DNA of 44,236 nt from Silvanigrellaceae bacterium (lineage in GTDB: Bacteria; Bdellovibrionota_B; Oligoflexia; Silvanigrellales; CANGWC01), in the NCBI GenBank assembly GCA_947457515.1, contig CANGWC010000004.1, positions 1 to 44,236 on the forward strand. Direction: 5' to 3'. Under the pieces are notes generated by a model, which made no database searches, was not told the origin of the DNA, and was given only the letters and a program-made list of their open reading frames with translations. The translations under genes and the position numbers were made by a program. Positions within the stretch are counted from its first letter, which is position 1. Each line of letters opens with the position of its first letter. Of this stretch, positions 33,589 to 40,866 are shown piece by piece.

Positions 33589-34332
33589 ATGAGGAGGTAT
33601 ATTCATAAACTTTCTTCTTTACACAGTACACCCAACGATCTTTGGAAGTTTTCTACTTTTTCGTTAGTTTTAATTTTAATTATATATTATGATAATGTTA
33701 AAAAACAGGAAGTAGAAACTCGCACAAGAGAAGAAGTAGAATTTGTGATTAAAACTCATACAGGTGAAATTGAAATGTGTTACCAAAAAAAATTTCAAGG
33801 TAACAAAGATATTGAGGGTAAATTCAAGGTTAAATTTATCATTGATTCAACAGGGAGAGCAGCTTCTCTTTCTATTTCAGAATCAGATTTTAATGATTAT
33901 GGATTAGAAAATTGTGTTTCATCTGCTTTGCAAAGTTGGCAATTCCTGAAGCCTAGGGGGAAGAACGGTTCTGCTAATATTTCTTATGTATTTAAATTCA
34001 GTCCCGTAAAAGAATCCATTCTTAAAAAAGAAGAAGGAGTTCTCACAAAACAAGAAATCGAATCTGTGATCAAGGCTCATTTGAGTGAAATTAAAATTTG
34101 TTACGAAAGAAGTCTTCAAGGTAACAAAGGACTTTCTGGTAAGATCGTGACTCAATTTGTCATTGGATCAGATGGAAGAGTAACTTCCGCCTCTATTTCA
34201 GAGTCAGGAGTTCATCTTTCTGAATTAGAAAATTGTGTGATATCTAATTTAAAACTTTGGGAATTTCCTAAACCTAGAGGGAATGGATCTGTAAATGTTT
34301 ATTATCCATTCACGTTCTCTCCTCCAAATTAA
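33589..34332 (+). CDS. Membrane-anchored protein with two AgmX/TonB-like C-terminal domains
   Basis: 247 residues: a short cytoplasmic tail, one membrane helix (FSTFSLVLILIIYY) and two copies of the domain that ends GltG. The first (about 48-140) is diverged (EEVEFVIKTHTGEIEMCYQK). The second (about 150-247) is almost identical to GltG, including at the DNA level (34057-34190 against 33299-33432), so it is a recent duplication. There is no FHA domain and no long linker, so it is a short-reach variant that could compete with GltG for the same partner. The start is odd: AGGAGG forms codons 2-3 of this frame and no ribosome-binding site precedes the ATG. Confidence 0.82.
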   Translation: MRRYIHKLSSLHSTPNDLWKFSTFSLVLILIIYYDNVKKQEVETRTREEVEFVIKTHTGEIEMCYQKKFQGNKDIEGKFKVKFIIDSTGRAASLSISESDFNDYGLENCVSSALQSWQFLKPRGKNGSANISYVFKFSPVKESILKKEEGVLTKQEIESVIKAHLSEIKICYERSLQGNKGLSGKIVTQFVIGSDGRVTSASISESGVHLSELENCVISNLKLWEFPKPRGNGSVNVYYPFTFSPPN

Positions 34333-34333
34333 T

Positions 34334-34927
34334 ATGATCTCAAAAACTTTAATTTTAATGGCTCTTCTCAGTCACTGCGTATTCCTAAGTCCCCATGAAA
34401 AATCTTCCGAGCCTTTTACCAACGAAGGTTTTATTGATGATCTTCCTCTAGAAGAAGAATCACTTCAGCCTCCTAAAGAAACCTATCAAGAACCTCTTAA
34501 AATCAGTCCCCATAAACAAAGACTTTTATGGCCATTACCTAAGGGAGTTGTCACAAGTCACTTCGGAGTGAGAGGTCCTAGAATTCATGGAGGTACAGAT
34601 ATTTCTGCTCCTAAAGGAACTCCAGTTTTTGCATCGTGGGATGGAGAAGTGATTTTCTCTGGTCGTAAAGGATCTTATGGTAAGGCTATGGTTATTAAAC
34701 ATCGCTTTGGATATACCCTTTATGGTCATTTACACCGCACTCTAAAACGTAAAGGTACCAAAGTTAAAGTAGGTGATCTGATCGCTGAAGTGGGTGCAAC
34801 GGGAAGAGCAACAGGACCCCATCTTCATTTTGAAGTCAGAAGTCTTACTGGGAAACCCTATAACCCTTTAGCACTTCTTCCCCAGGGAGATGGATTAGAT
34901 ATTGGGGATAAGATCCCCGGGAGATAG
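34334..34927 (+). CDS. M23-family (LytM) peptidoglycan endopeptidase, secreted
   Basis: 197 residues from ATG 34334; an in-frame upstream start lies inside the previous gene and before the signal peptide. The signal is ISKTLILMALLSHCVFLS. After an acidic linker the LytM domain (about 60-185) has all zinc ligands: H85 and D89 in RIHGGTD, and H163-L-H165 in GPHLHFEVR; GHLHR is also present. It should cut peptide cross-bridges, perhaps opening the wall for the envelope machine encoded upstream. The last 13 codons (QGDGLDIGDKIPGR end) are repeated in near-identical form 488 bases downstream, beyond the XRE gene. Confidence 0.92.
   Translation: MISKTLILMALLSHCVFLSPHEKSSEPFTNEGFIDDLPLEEESLQPPKETYQEPLKISPHKQRLLWPLPKGVVTSHFGVRGPRIHGGTDISAPKGTPVFASWDGEVIFSGRKGSYGKAMVIKHRFGYTLYGHLHRTLKRKGTKVKVGDLIAEVGATGRATGPHLHFEVRSLTGKPYNPLALLPQGDGLDIGDKIPGR
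34882..34920. repeat. Direct repeat, left copy (3' end of the M23 gene)
   Basis: 39 bases beginning CCAGGGAGATGGATTAGATA. The same sequence, with one substitution and one missing base, recurs at 35370-35407. The two copies bracket the XRE gene, like attL/attR of a small integrated segment. The repeat contains a small hairpin, GGGGAT-AAG-ATCCCC. Confidence 0.85.
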
Positions 34928-35042
34928 ATTAGCAGTCAAATAGAATAATTCAATAAAGTTAGATATTTAAATAAAGATAAAAAATAAACAATACCGATTG
35001 ATTTGGTTAATGCTTATAGAGATCAAAGAAAGGGTAAAATAT

Positions 35043-35345
35043 ATGGTATTTCCTAACGAAAACGATCTTAAACTCATTCGAGAAAAATTAGAGAAAGCAG
35101 AGCCCTCACATGTGCTTTCCGATGATGCATCTAAATCAGATATTTTGAAGTACAAACTTTGTAAGAAATTTGTTGTGTATATAAAGAAAAACAATATCAC
35201 TCAGGCGCAATTAGCTGAGAAATTAAAAATAGATCCAGCTCGAATTAATGAAATTATAAAGTACCGCATTCATCTTTTTACTGTTGATAGACTGATGAAT
35301 CTTGTAGAAAAAATTGATCCAGAATTGAAGATAGAGGTTGCATAG
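35043..35345 (+). CDS. XRE/HTH_37-type helix-turn-helix protein (antitoxin-like)
   Basis: 100 residues from ATG 35043, which has AAAGGG about nine bases upstream; an in-frame upstream ATG at 35010 and earlier starts lack this. The helix-turn-helix is ITQAQLAEKLKIDPARINEI, followed by LFTVDRLMNLVEKIDPELKIEV, the usual end of HigA/MqsA-like and HTH_37 proteins. These are commonly antitoxins of type II modules. No toxin gene is present beside it. Only a 22-codon open stretch (TIPIDLVNAYRDQRKGKIYG...) ends just past its ATG in another frame. The gene lies between two copies of the M23 3' end, suggesting arrival as a small cassette. Confidence 0.85.
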   Translation: MVFPNENDLKLIREKLEKAEPSHVLSDDASKSDILKYKLCKKFVVYIKKNNITQAQLAEKLKIDPARINEIIKYRIHLFTVDRLMNLVEKIDPELKIEVA

Positions 35346-35369
35346 ATAACAAAGTAGCATGCAATTGAT

Positions 35370-35407
35370 CCAGGGAGATGGATTAGATATTGGGAATAAG
35401 ATCCCGG
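35370..35407. repeat. Direct repeat, right copy (displaced M23 3' end)
   Basis: 38 bases that match 34882-34920 at about 37 positions. Read in the M23 frame it encodes QGDGLDIGNKIPAL and then TAA (35413-35415), an intact alternative C-terminus. That is the pattern expected when an element inserts at a gene's 3' end and carries a replacement end. Confidence 0.85.
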
Positions 35408-35415
35408 CTCTTTAA

Positions 35416-35433
35416 GCAATCGCTAAAATAAGA
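35416..35433. repeat. Short direct repeat (copy 1 of 2)
   Basis: GCAATCGCTAAAATAAGA. It recurs with one difference at 35482-35499, just before the end of the convergent AAA_4-type gene. A weaker relative follows the left M23 repeat (GCAGTCAAATAGAATAA, from 34931). Confidence 0.6.
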
Positions 35434-35481
35434 AAACTTAATAATTACGATAATTTAATAAAATACTGGGCTGAAATAAAG

Positions 35482-35499
35482 GCAATCACTAAAATAAGA
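35482..35499. repeat. Short direct repeat (copy 2 of 2)
   Basis: GCAATCACTAAAATAAGA, 66 bases from its partner and directly abutting the stop codon of the gene at 35500. It may mark another junction of the same insertion history. Confidence 0.6.
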
Positions 35500-36525
35500 T
35501 TAGGCCCAAAAAGGAATGTATCTTGCAAATTTTCGAGTAGATCCTGAGGACTCATCGGCTTTGATCAAACCTTTTTCAAGAGCCATGGTGATAATACGAG
35601 ATATAGAAGCACTTTGAGTTTCGGATACTCCAAATCGATCTCTTAAAGTTTGATTTGTCATAGCTTTTGCTGAAAGCCATGACAAGCAACAGTGTTGATA
35701 ACAAGATCGAACTCTTTCACTCCGATCCATAGATTCAAAAGGTTTATGTCCAAAGACCACAACTAGGGTTCTTCTAAAGATCGTTCGAAAATCAAGGGGA
35801 GGTAACTGATGACTCTCTGCAGATTGAATGATCTTATTGATTCCGCTTCCTATTTTTTCACAGATGCCCATTCTCCGAAGAAGAGAAGCTATTTTCTCAT
35901 TTCGAGATTCGTACCCATCGATGAGTCGCTCTGTAGGGACAGTGGATTCTCCAGGATTAGAAATTTCTACTCGATGGGAGTAAATTTCGATCATGACAGA
36001 CGCTCCAGTAATATTGAAGTCTTGATGAATTAAAGCATTAGCAATGAGTTCTCTGATGATGATTTCAGGAATCAAAATCAATCCTTTTCTTAAACCACTT
36101 ACAATGACTTCACTTTGAGGAAGTTGAGCCATGGTAGATTTGATAAGGTTTTCAAATCCACAGGCATACCCGGTTAAAGAAATCTCTTCGCGTTTTGTAT
36201 GGGTTTTTGAATCTCCAGTATAGACAATAATACGAGGAGCTTTTCTGGCAATATCTTTAAAGTCTGAAAGGTTCTTAGCAAAGAGTAACGCTCCAAATCT
36301 TGTAATATTATAATCATCTTCACTGCGTGTAATCATGTCTTCAGAGATGAGTTTTTCAAGCACTGCTTCCTGTGTTTTAGGATAAGGCAATTTCAGAAGT
36401 GTGAAAAAAGACTGAGTGTCTAATAGCTCAATAACTTCATCAGAAGTGATCCCTGTTTTCGATACTTCCTCTAACCAGCTTAAAGTTCCCTTTTCAAAGA
36501 TCGAGTTCACTCTATTTTCACTCAT
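35500..36525 (-). CDS. RecG-like/AlbA_2-family regulator lacking the AlbA_2 domain (HATPase_c_4 + winged helix)
   Basis: 341 residues from ATG 36523-36525 (MSENRVNSIFEKG); an in-frame ATG 23 codons earlier is possible. The core is the HATPase_c_4 module: IIIRELIANALIHQDFNITG, then EIYSHRVEISNPGESTVP, and ERLIDGYESRNEKIASLLRR followed by MGICEKIGSGI. A C-terminal winged-helix segment follows (RDRFGVSETQSASISRIITM). Relatives normally begin with an AlbA_2/Schlafen-like domain of about 110 residues; here the protein starts just upstream of the 'EVIELLDTQSFFTLLKLPYP' segment and that domain is not seen. It is probably a transcriptional regulator, often found on mobile DNA. It lies beside the repeat-flanked XRE gene. 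Confidence 0.82.
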   Translation of the reverse strand: MSENRVNSIFEKGTLSWLEEVSKTGITSDEVIELLDTQSFFTLLKLPYPKTQEAVLEKLISEDMITRSEDDYNITRFGALLFAKNLSDFKDIARKAPRIIVYTGDSKTHTKREEISLTGYACGFENLIKSTMAQLPQSEVIVSGLRKGLILIPEIIIRELIANALIHQDFNITGASVMIEIYSHRVEISNPGESTVPTERLIDGYESRNEKIASLLRRMGICEKIGSGINKIIQSAESHQLPPLDFRTIFRRTLVVVFGHKPFESMDRSERVRSCYQHCCLSWLSAKAMTNQTLRDRFGVSETQSASISRIITMALEKGLIKADESSGSTRKFARYIPFWA

Positions 36526-36703
36526 CTTATTTCTTGCTCCACAGGAATTTTTACATAAAGAATCAAAATTTGGCATTTGAACTGAGTGAATCAACTTACC
36601 ATGCTGAAAGTTGATATATTTTAGAGATTATAGTAAATTAAATAATAAATTTCAATGGGTTATAATGTATTTTAGGGATGTGAATGAACCAAAATATGAA
36701 TCA

Positions 36704-36728
36704 TTTGAGTGATTTTCAATCACTCAAA
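36704..36728. promoter_or_regulatory. Perfect 11-bp inverted repeat with 3-base loop
   Basis: The arms are TTTGAGTGATT and its exact complement around TTC. No U-run follows on either strand in the right place, so it is more likely a protein-binding site or RNA hairpin in a leader than an intrinsic terminator. Confidence 0.5.
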
Positions 36729-36808
36729 AAGAGACATGTTGCTTCATCTTGAAGCAGTCATATTCATCTTCTTGTGAACGTTGAAAAAACGTCAAAAAAT
36801 AGAGAATC

Positions 36809-36831
36809 TTATCCACAAAATTCGTGGATAA
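36809..36831. promoter_or_regulatory. Facing pair of DnaA-box-like sites
   Basis: TTATCCACA (36809-36817) is a perfect consensus DnaA box. CGTGGATAA (36823-36831) is its inverted partner with one mismatch (TTATCCACG). Five bases separate them. They could bind DnaA for gene regulation or titration. No other boxes, AT-rich unwinding element or dnaA gene were seen here, so this is not called an origin. Confidence 0.5.
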
Positions 36832-36904
36832 CCATTCCTCTTCCACTTGATATAGTGGGTATCGATAAATTGAAGCACTAGATTTCCTATGCTACCTTCT
36901 AATC

Positions 36905-38026
36905 ATGAAAAATTCTTCTCTTATTCTTATGACCCTAGGTTGTATTACCTTAGGATCTATTATTGGGGCATCAGCTACCTTAACTCTTGTCAAAGCTTCT
37001 CCTGTGGAAAGTAAACAGGAGGTCATAGCGGAACCTCAAGGATCTTGTTCTGCTAAAACAGTTTCTGAAGATATCCTCAGCATCAAAAACGTACCTTTAA
37101 AAGAAAATGATCTACCTTTAGATACTCAAGATGCATTGCATCAAGTGCGTAGTCAGTCTTTAGAAAGTGAAGAACAAATCTTAAAAGAACTGGCACTGAG
37201 AATTGTTCTTAGCAAGACATCTGTTAAGCCTTCAACTCCTTTGAGTAACATTCCTTCTTTAAAGTCACTGTTACCTGTTCCTAAAATCAGTTCCGATGAA
37301 CTTCGTGCTTTCTACGAAAAAAACAAAGCATCTCTTCCTCCTAATGTCTCTTTTGATCAAGTCAAAGGTCAGATGGAAAATTACATCGCTCAACAAAAAA
37401 CGATCCAAGTCGCTCAACAAAAAATTCAAGAGTTAGAAGATCAAAAAGCATTTAAAGTAAATCTTAAAACTCCCGTAGCCCCACTCATTGAAATAGATAC
37501 CTCTTCTTATCCTTTTAAAGGACCTAAGGATGCTCCTCATACTCTCATAGGAGTATCAGACTATATGTGTCCGCATTGTCGGAGTGTAAAGCCTCAAATA
37601 GAGGAGCTTTTGAAGAAACATCCTGATAAAATCAAATACGTTCAGATTAATTTTCCATTAGATATTAAAGGACTTAGCGGAATCTTAATTCAAGGTTCTA
37701 TCTGTGCTCAAAAAGAAAGCATGGAAGCTTTCTGGAAATATCATGCTAAAGCTTATGAAATCTCCTTTGAAGCTTTAAAACCAGTCTCTCCTAATCAGCG
37801 TAAAGAATTTATCAATCAAGCGATGACTATTGCTCAAAATGTAGGCTTAGATCTTCCTAAATTTAAAGCTTGTATTGATAAACCAGAAGTTCAAAAACAA
37901 GTTCAAAAAACACTAGAAAGTCTTACAGATATTGGGATTTCTGCAACACCTACATTCTACTTAGATAACCGTAAGCTCATTCCTTCTCAACAAGGCCTTA
38001 TTACTTCCGTTGAGCAAAAACTCTAG
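36905..38026 (+). CDS. DsbA-family disulphide oxidoreductase with SurA-like N-terminal region
   Basis: 373 residues with an N-terminal membrane or signal segment (LMTLGCITLGSIIGASATLTL). The middle (about 75-190) is helical and resembles the chaperone part of SurA/PpiC proteins (ISSDELRAFYEKNKASLPPN, then QVKGQMENYIAQQ). The C-terminal domain (about 200-373) is a DsbA-like thioredoxin fold with active-site C222-P-H-C225 and the cis-Pro loop SATPTFYLDN. It should form or shuffle disulphides in secreted proteins. The next genes encode very cysteine-rich surface proteins, which are plausible clients. The promoter region carries the DnaA-box pair. Confidence 0.9.
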   Translation: MKNSSLILMTLGCITLGSIIGASATLTLVKASPVESKQEVIAEPQGSCSAKTVSEDILSIKNVPLKENDLPLDTQDALHQVRSQSLESEEQILKELALRIVLSKTSVKPSTPLSNIPSLKSLLPVPKISSDELRAFYEKNKASLPPNVSFDQVKGQMENYIAQQKTIQVAQQKIQELEDQKAFKVNLKTPVAPLIEIDTSSYPFKGPKDAPHTLIGVSDYMCPHCRSVKPQIEELLKKHPDKIKYVQINFPLDIKGLSGILIQGSICAQKESMEAFWKYHAKAYEISFEALKPVSPNQRKEFINQAMTIAQNVGLDLPKFKACIDKPEVQKQVQKTLESLTDIGISATPTFYLDNRKLIPSQQGLITSVEQKL

Positions 38027-38115
38027 GAATTATTTTCCTCTCATTGTCATATTTTACATCAATTAGGCATCCCATTCTTCTTTAAAAAAATTCTTTAATT
38101 TTCGATAAGAATAAG

Positions 38116-40761
38116 ATGCTTCTGATTCTTTTTGGTCTTATTTTTTGCACAGATAATCCCCCTGCAATCAGGATTCCTGTCTTAAAAAATAAACAGTCTA
38201 TCAGTTCTAACGTTCCTTTTAGACAAACACATACTGATGAAATCGCAATTAATGATAGCAGATGTTTGCAAGGTGGACTTCGTATTAGCACTTGGATTGA
38301 TCAACAAATCAATGATGATATTTACACTGAAGGAGTGGATTCAGACTATGCCGAGAAAGTGATTTGTTTTAAAAATCTTGCCACATCAACACCTATTTTA
38401 ACGAAACCAGGAGATTTTAAAATCATCGCAACAGATATCGCAACAAATGATACCGATTGTCCTCAAGGCGGAAAGAGATATGAGTCTTTTATAGATGTTG
38501 ATGGTAATAGTCTTTATGATTCTACTATAGATACTCAATATAATTATAAGAAAATCTGTACAGGTTTGAGTGGAACAGCCTCATTATCAGGTTCTAATGG
38601 AGGTATTGTAGCCACAGTTTTAACGACGGGAGATGCACAATGTCCTACAGGAGGATTTAAAGTCGATCTCTTCACTGATGTGAATGGAAATGGAACTTAT
38701 GAATCCACCATAGATACTTTCCACAGTGTAAGATACATATGTCATGGATCTCCTAGCGTCACTATTAACTCTACAGTTCCACTCAATGATAGTACGTGCC
38801 TTAATGGAGGCACTCAGATCAATACTTTTACGGATATGAATAATAATGGAACCTATGAATCCACAATAGATACAAACAGTCGTATTTATAAGATCTGTCA
38901 TGGACAAAAAGCTTTAGCTTTAACAACAACTCTCACTTCAGGAGATACAACTTGTGCCGCTGGAGGAACTCAACTGACGACTTGTGTTGATAGTAATGGA
39001 GATAATACCTGTACATCAGGAACAGATCTCAATTACGCCACTCAAAAAATCTGCAATGGACCAGGAGCTGGTTTTATACTCACTTATGAGAACCCTGGAG
39101 CTAATTGTAAAGCAGGAGGATACAGGTCAGAACGATTCCAAGATAATAATAACAATGCTATTTATGATTTAGGAACTGATACAGGATATAGCAGTACTTA
39201 TATTTGTAATGGTTTGAACTGGCTATCCCGGAGCACTTCTTTCACATCGGGTAATGGAACAGCTGCAGATAATACGGCTTGTTTAACAGGAGGTGTGCGT
39301 TTTGAATTTGGATACGATCATGTGAATTCCAGTAATGGAGCTTATTTTGTAGGAACAGACGGAGTCTTAGATACGATAGAGATTGTATCAACAGCTACAG
39401 CGTATTCTTGTAATGGATCCAATGGTGTTGCGGGACCTTTCATCTCTAAATTTCAAAATGATAGTGAAGGAACAAACGCAAGATTCTATTGGGAAATGAT
39501 CTCTGCTGATGGAGCACAACCTAATGTAAAACTTGCTTATGCTTCTACGAAAGCAGCCATTCAAGCATGGAACTGTGAAAGTTCCTTAGCTGGAGTGACT
39601 GTAGTCACAGACTTTTCTAGTTGTACAGATACGACTTATAGAACAGCAGCAAGTGGATCTTTGAATTCTTTTTCTAAGTGTGGATTTGATCTGACATCAG
39701 CACCTTTTAGTACTGCACCATGGGACTATCGTTACTTTAAAGTTTGTGCTCAAAATTCAACTTCTCCCAATACTCAAACTTTGAGTAGTTTTAGGGTGGC
39801 AGGCAATGTTCCCAGTGGAATGGTCATGGTGCATTTAGATGATTGGCCAGTGCATGAGTTTTCTAATACAAGCATCAATCCTTATACTTACGCTATTGAT
39901 AAATGGGAGCCTTACTTAAGTGGTGGAGCTATCACCAATGGGGTACCTGGAGGTTGTACCAATACCAGTTGTGTTTCTGCATCCACAGGAATTCTAGACA
40001 GTTCTTCAGGACAAACCCCCAGTGTCAGTATGGATTGGTATGCCAGTCGTCAGGGTTGTGCAAACAGGATAAACGCAGCTTATACAGGAGTATCAACTTC
40101 CCGCACTATTCATATGCAAACAGAGCTAGAACAATTTGTAGCTAATTATGGAACACCAGATGAATACATATCAGCCTATGGTAACCAAATCACTGGAAAT
40201 ACAGTTAATGTTATAACTTCTGGATACCAAGGGTGTAATATCGATCTTAAACATAATAGTTTAGACAATACATATAATGGGAATGAATTTTACTTAACGG
40301 GAGATATCAGTACTCAAAATTGTATTTCTCGTTATGGAGCTAGAGATCTCATCGGTAATTTCTCTGAATATAATGATGGTTATTATGATAATCTTAATAA
40401 TAATACCACAAGAATAAAATCTATTTACTGGGGTACTTCAGATATAGTTTCCACAAATATTGATGATACTACTTTAGGATATTTATTTCCCATAACAGGA
40501 GGTCTTCAAAGATATCTTATTAGAGATTGGGATTATCAAAATCTTCTTCCTCAAACCTATACATTAGGAGGGATCCCCTCTCTTAAATTCTTTGGAGATG
40601 AATTTGTATTAGACAGTTCCACAGCTACTAAAGTGGCTATCAATGGCTATGGTTCCTGGAGTTATGGATCTTATCTAGGTCGTTTTGAAAAAGATCTTTC
40701 TCGTGATGCGACAACCTCAGATGTTTCTTTAAGTACGCGGTGTGCCATTCTTTCACCTTAA
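38116..40761 (+). CDS. Cys-rich repeat surface protein, array unit 1 (DUF7151-like repeats + FGE/C-type-lectin-like domain)
   Basis: 881 residues. A short hydrophobic start ends in a cysteine (LLILFGLIFC), perhaps lipidated, though the lipobox is poor. Seven repeats of about 50-65 residues follow, each with 'D-x2-C-x2-GG...D-x-(N/D)-x-(N/D)-G-x-Y...D-T-x-Y...(I/V)C-x-G' (for example CPTGGFKVDLFTDVNGNGTY). The acidic loop looks like a calcium site and the cysteine pair like a disulphide. After a fibronectin-like spacer (about 440-565), the C-terminal 310 residues resemble a degenerate formylglycine-generating-enzyme/C-type-lectin fold: GMVMVHLDDWPVHEF, YTYAIDKWEPYLS, MDWYASRQGCANR, ISRYGARDLIGNFSEYNDGY. 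It is likely an adhesin or other binding protein on the cell surface. Confidence 0.8.
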   Translation: MLLILFGLIFCTDNPPAIRIPVLKNKQSISSNVPFRQTHTDEIAINDSRCLQGGLRISTWIDQQINDDIYTEGVDSDYAEKVICFKNLATSTPILTKPGDFKIIATDIATNDTDCPQGGKRYESFIDVDGNSLYDSTIDTQYNYKKICTGLSGTASLSGSNGGIVATVLTTGDAQCPTGGFKVDLFTDVNGNGTYESTIDTFHSVRYICHGSPSVTINSTVPLNDSTCLNGGTQINTFTDMNNNGTYESTIDTNSRIYKICHGQKALALTTTLTSGDTTCAAGGTQLTTCVDSNGDNTCTSGTDLNYATQKICNGPGAGFILTYENPGANCKAGGYRSERFQDNNNNAIYDLGTDTGYSSTYICNGLNWLSRSTSFTSGNGTAADNTACLTGGVRFEFGYDHVNSSNGAYFVGTDGVLDTIEIVSTATAYSCNGSNGVAGPFISKFQNDSEGTNARFYWEMISADGAQPNVKLAYASTKAAIQAWNCESSLAGVTVVTDFSSCTDTTYRTAASGSLNSFSKCGFDLTSAPFSTAPWDYRYFKVCAQNSTSPNTQTLSSFRVAGNVPSGMVMVHLDDWPVHEFSNTSINPYTYAIDKWEPYLSGGAITNGVPGGCTNTSCVSASTGILDSSSGQTPSVSMDWYASRQGCANRINAAYTGVSTSRTIHMQTELEQFVANYGTPDEYISAYGNQITGNTVNVITSGYQGCNIDLKHNSLDNTYNGNEFYLTGDISTQNCISRYGARDLIGNFSEYNDGYYDNLNNNTTRIKSIYWGTSDIVSTNIDDTTLGYLFPITGGLQRYLIRDWDYQNLLPQTYTLGGIPSLKFFGDEFVLDSSTATKVAINGYGSWSYGSYLGRFEKDLSRDATTSDVSLSTRCAILSP

Positions 40762-40866
40762 TCACTAGGAATAAAATTCCCGATATCATTAAAAATCGTC
40801 ATTAAAAATTTAAGGGAAGAATAAAGTAACTATCATAAACTCTTATTAAAATATCGATATAGAGAT
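40762..40866. repeat. Duplicated intergenic segment between array units 1 and 2
   Basis: 105 bases, matched by 105 bases at 43507-43611 with roughly 80% identity by eye. Both hold the small hairpin at the gene end (GGAAT-AAA-ATTCC, 40768-40780), the shared box AATCGTCATTAAAAA, and the block AATATCGATATAGA before the start codon. The promoter therefore duplicated with the gene. Confidence 0.7.

Larger units (their letters stand above)
36526..36904. other. Divergent intergenic region with several symmetric sites
   Basis: About 380 bases (310 if the longer start of the left gene is used) with no credible gene. It contains an 11-bp perfect hairpin (36704-36728), a pair of facing DnaA-box-like sites (36809-36831), and a smaller inverted repeat CCACT-N6-AGTGG (36843-36858) just before the DsbA-like gene. 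The rest is AT-rich without recognisable content. Confidence 0.6.

Noticed and set aside
34905-34920. Intrinsic terminator after the M23 gene (GGGGAT-AAG-ATCCCC hairpin)
   Set aside because: The hairpin lies within the last codons and is not followed by a T-run; it is better explained as part of the duplicated gene end.
34967-35200. Minus-strand hydrophobic open frame at the XRE gene, as a possible small membrane toxin
   Set aside because: It is antisense to the XRE gene, its hydrophobic ends come from AT-rich DNA, and it has no ribosome-binding site.
36809-36831. Chromosomal origin of replication
   Set aside because: Only two DnaA-box-like sites, no cluster, no dnaA/dnaN/gidA context; dnaB at 5.4 kb alone is not an origin marker.
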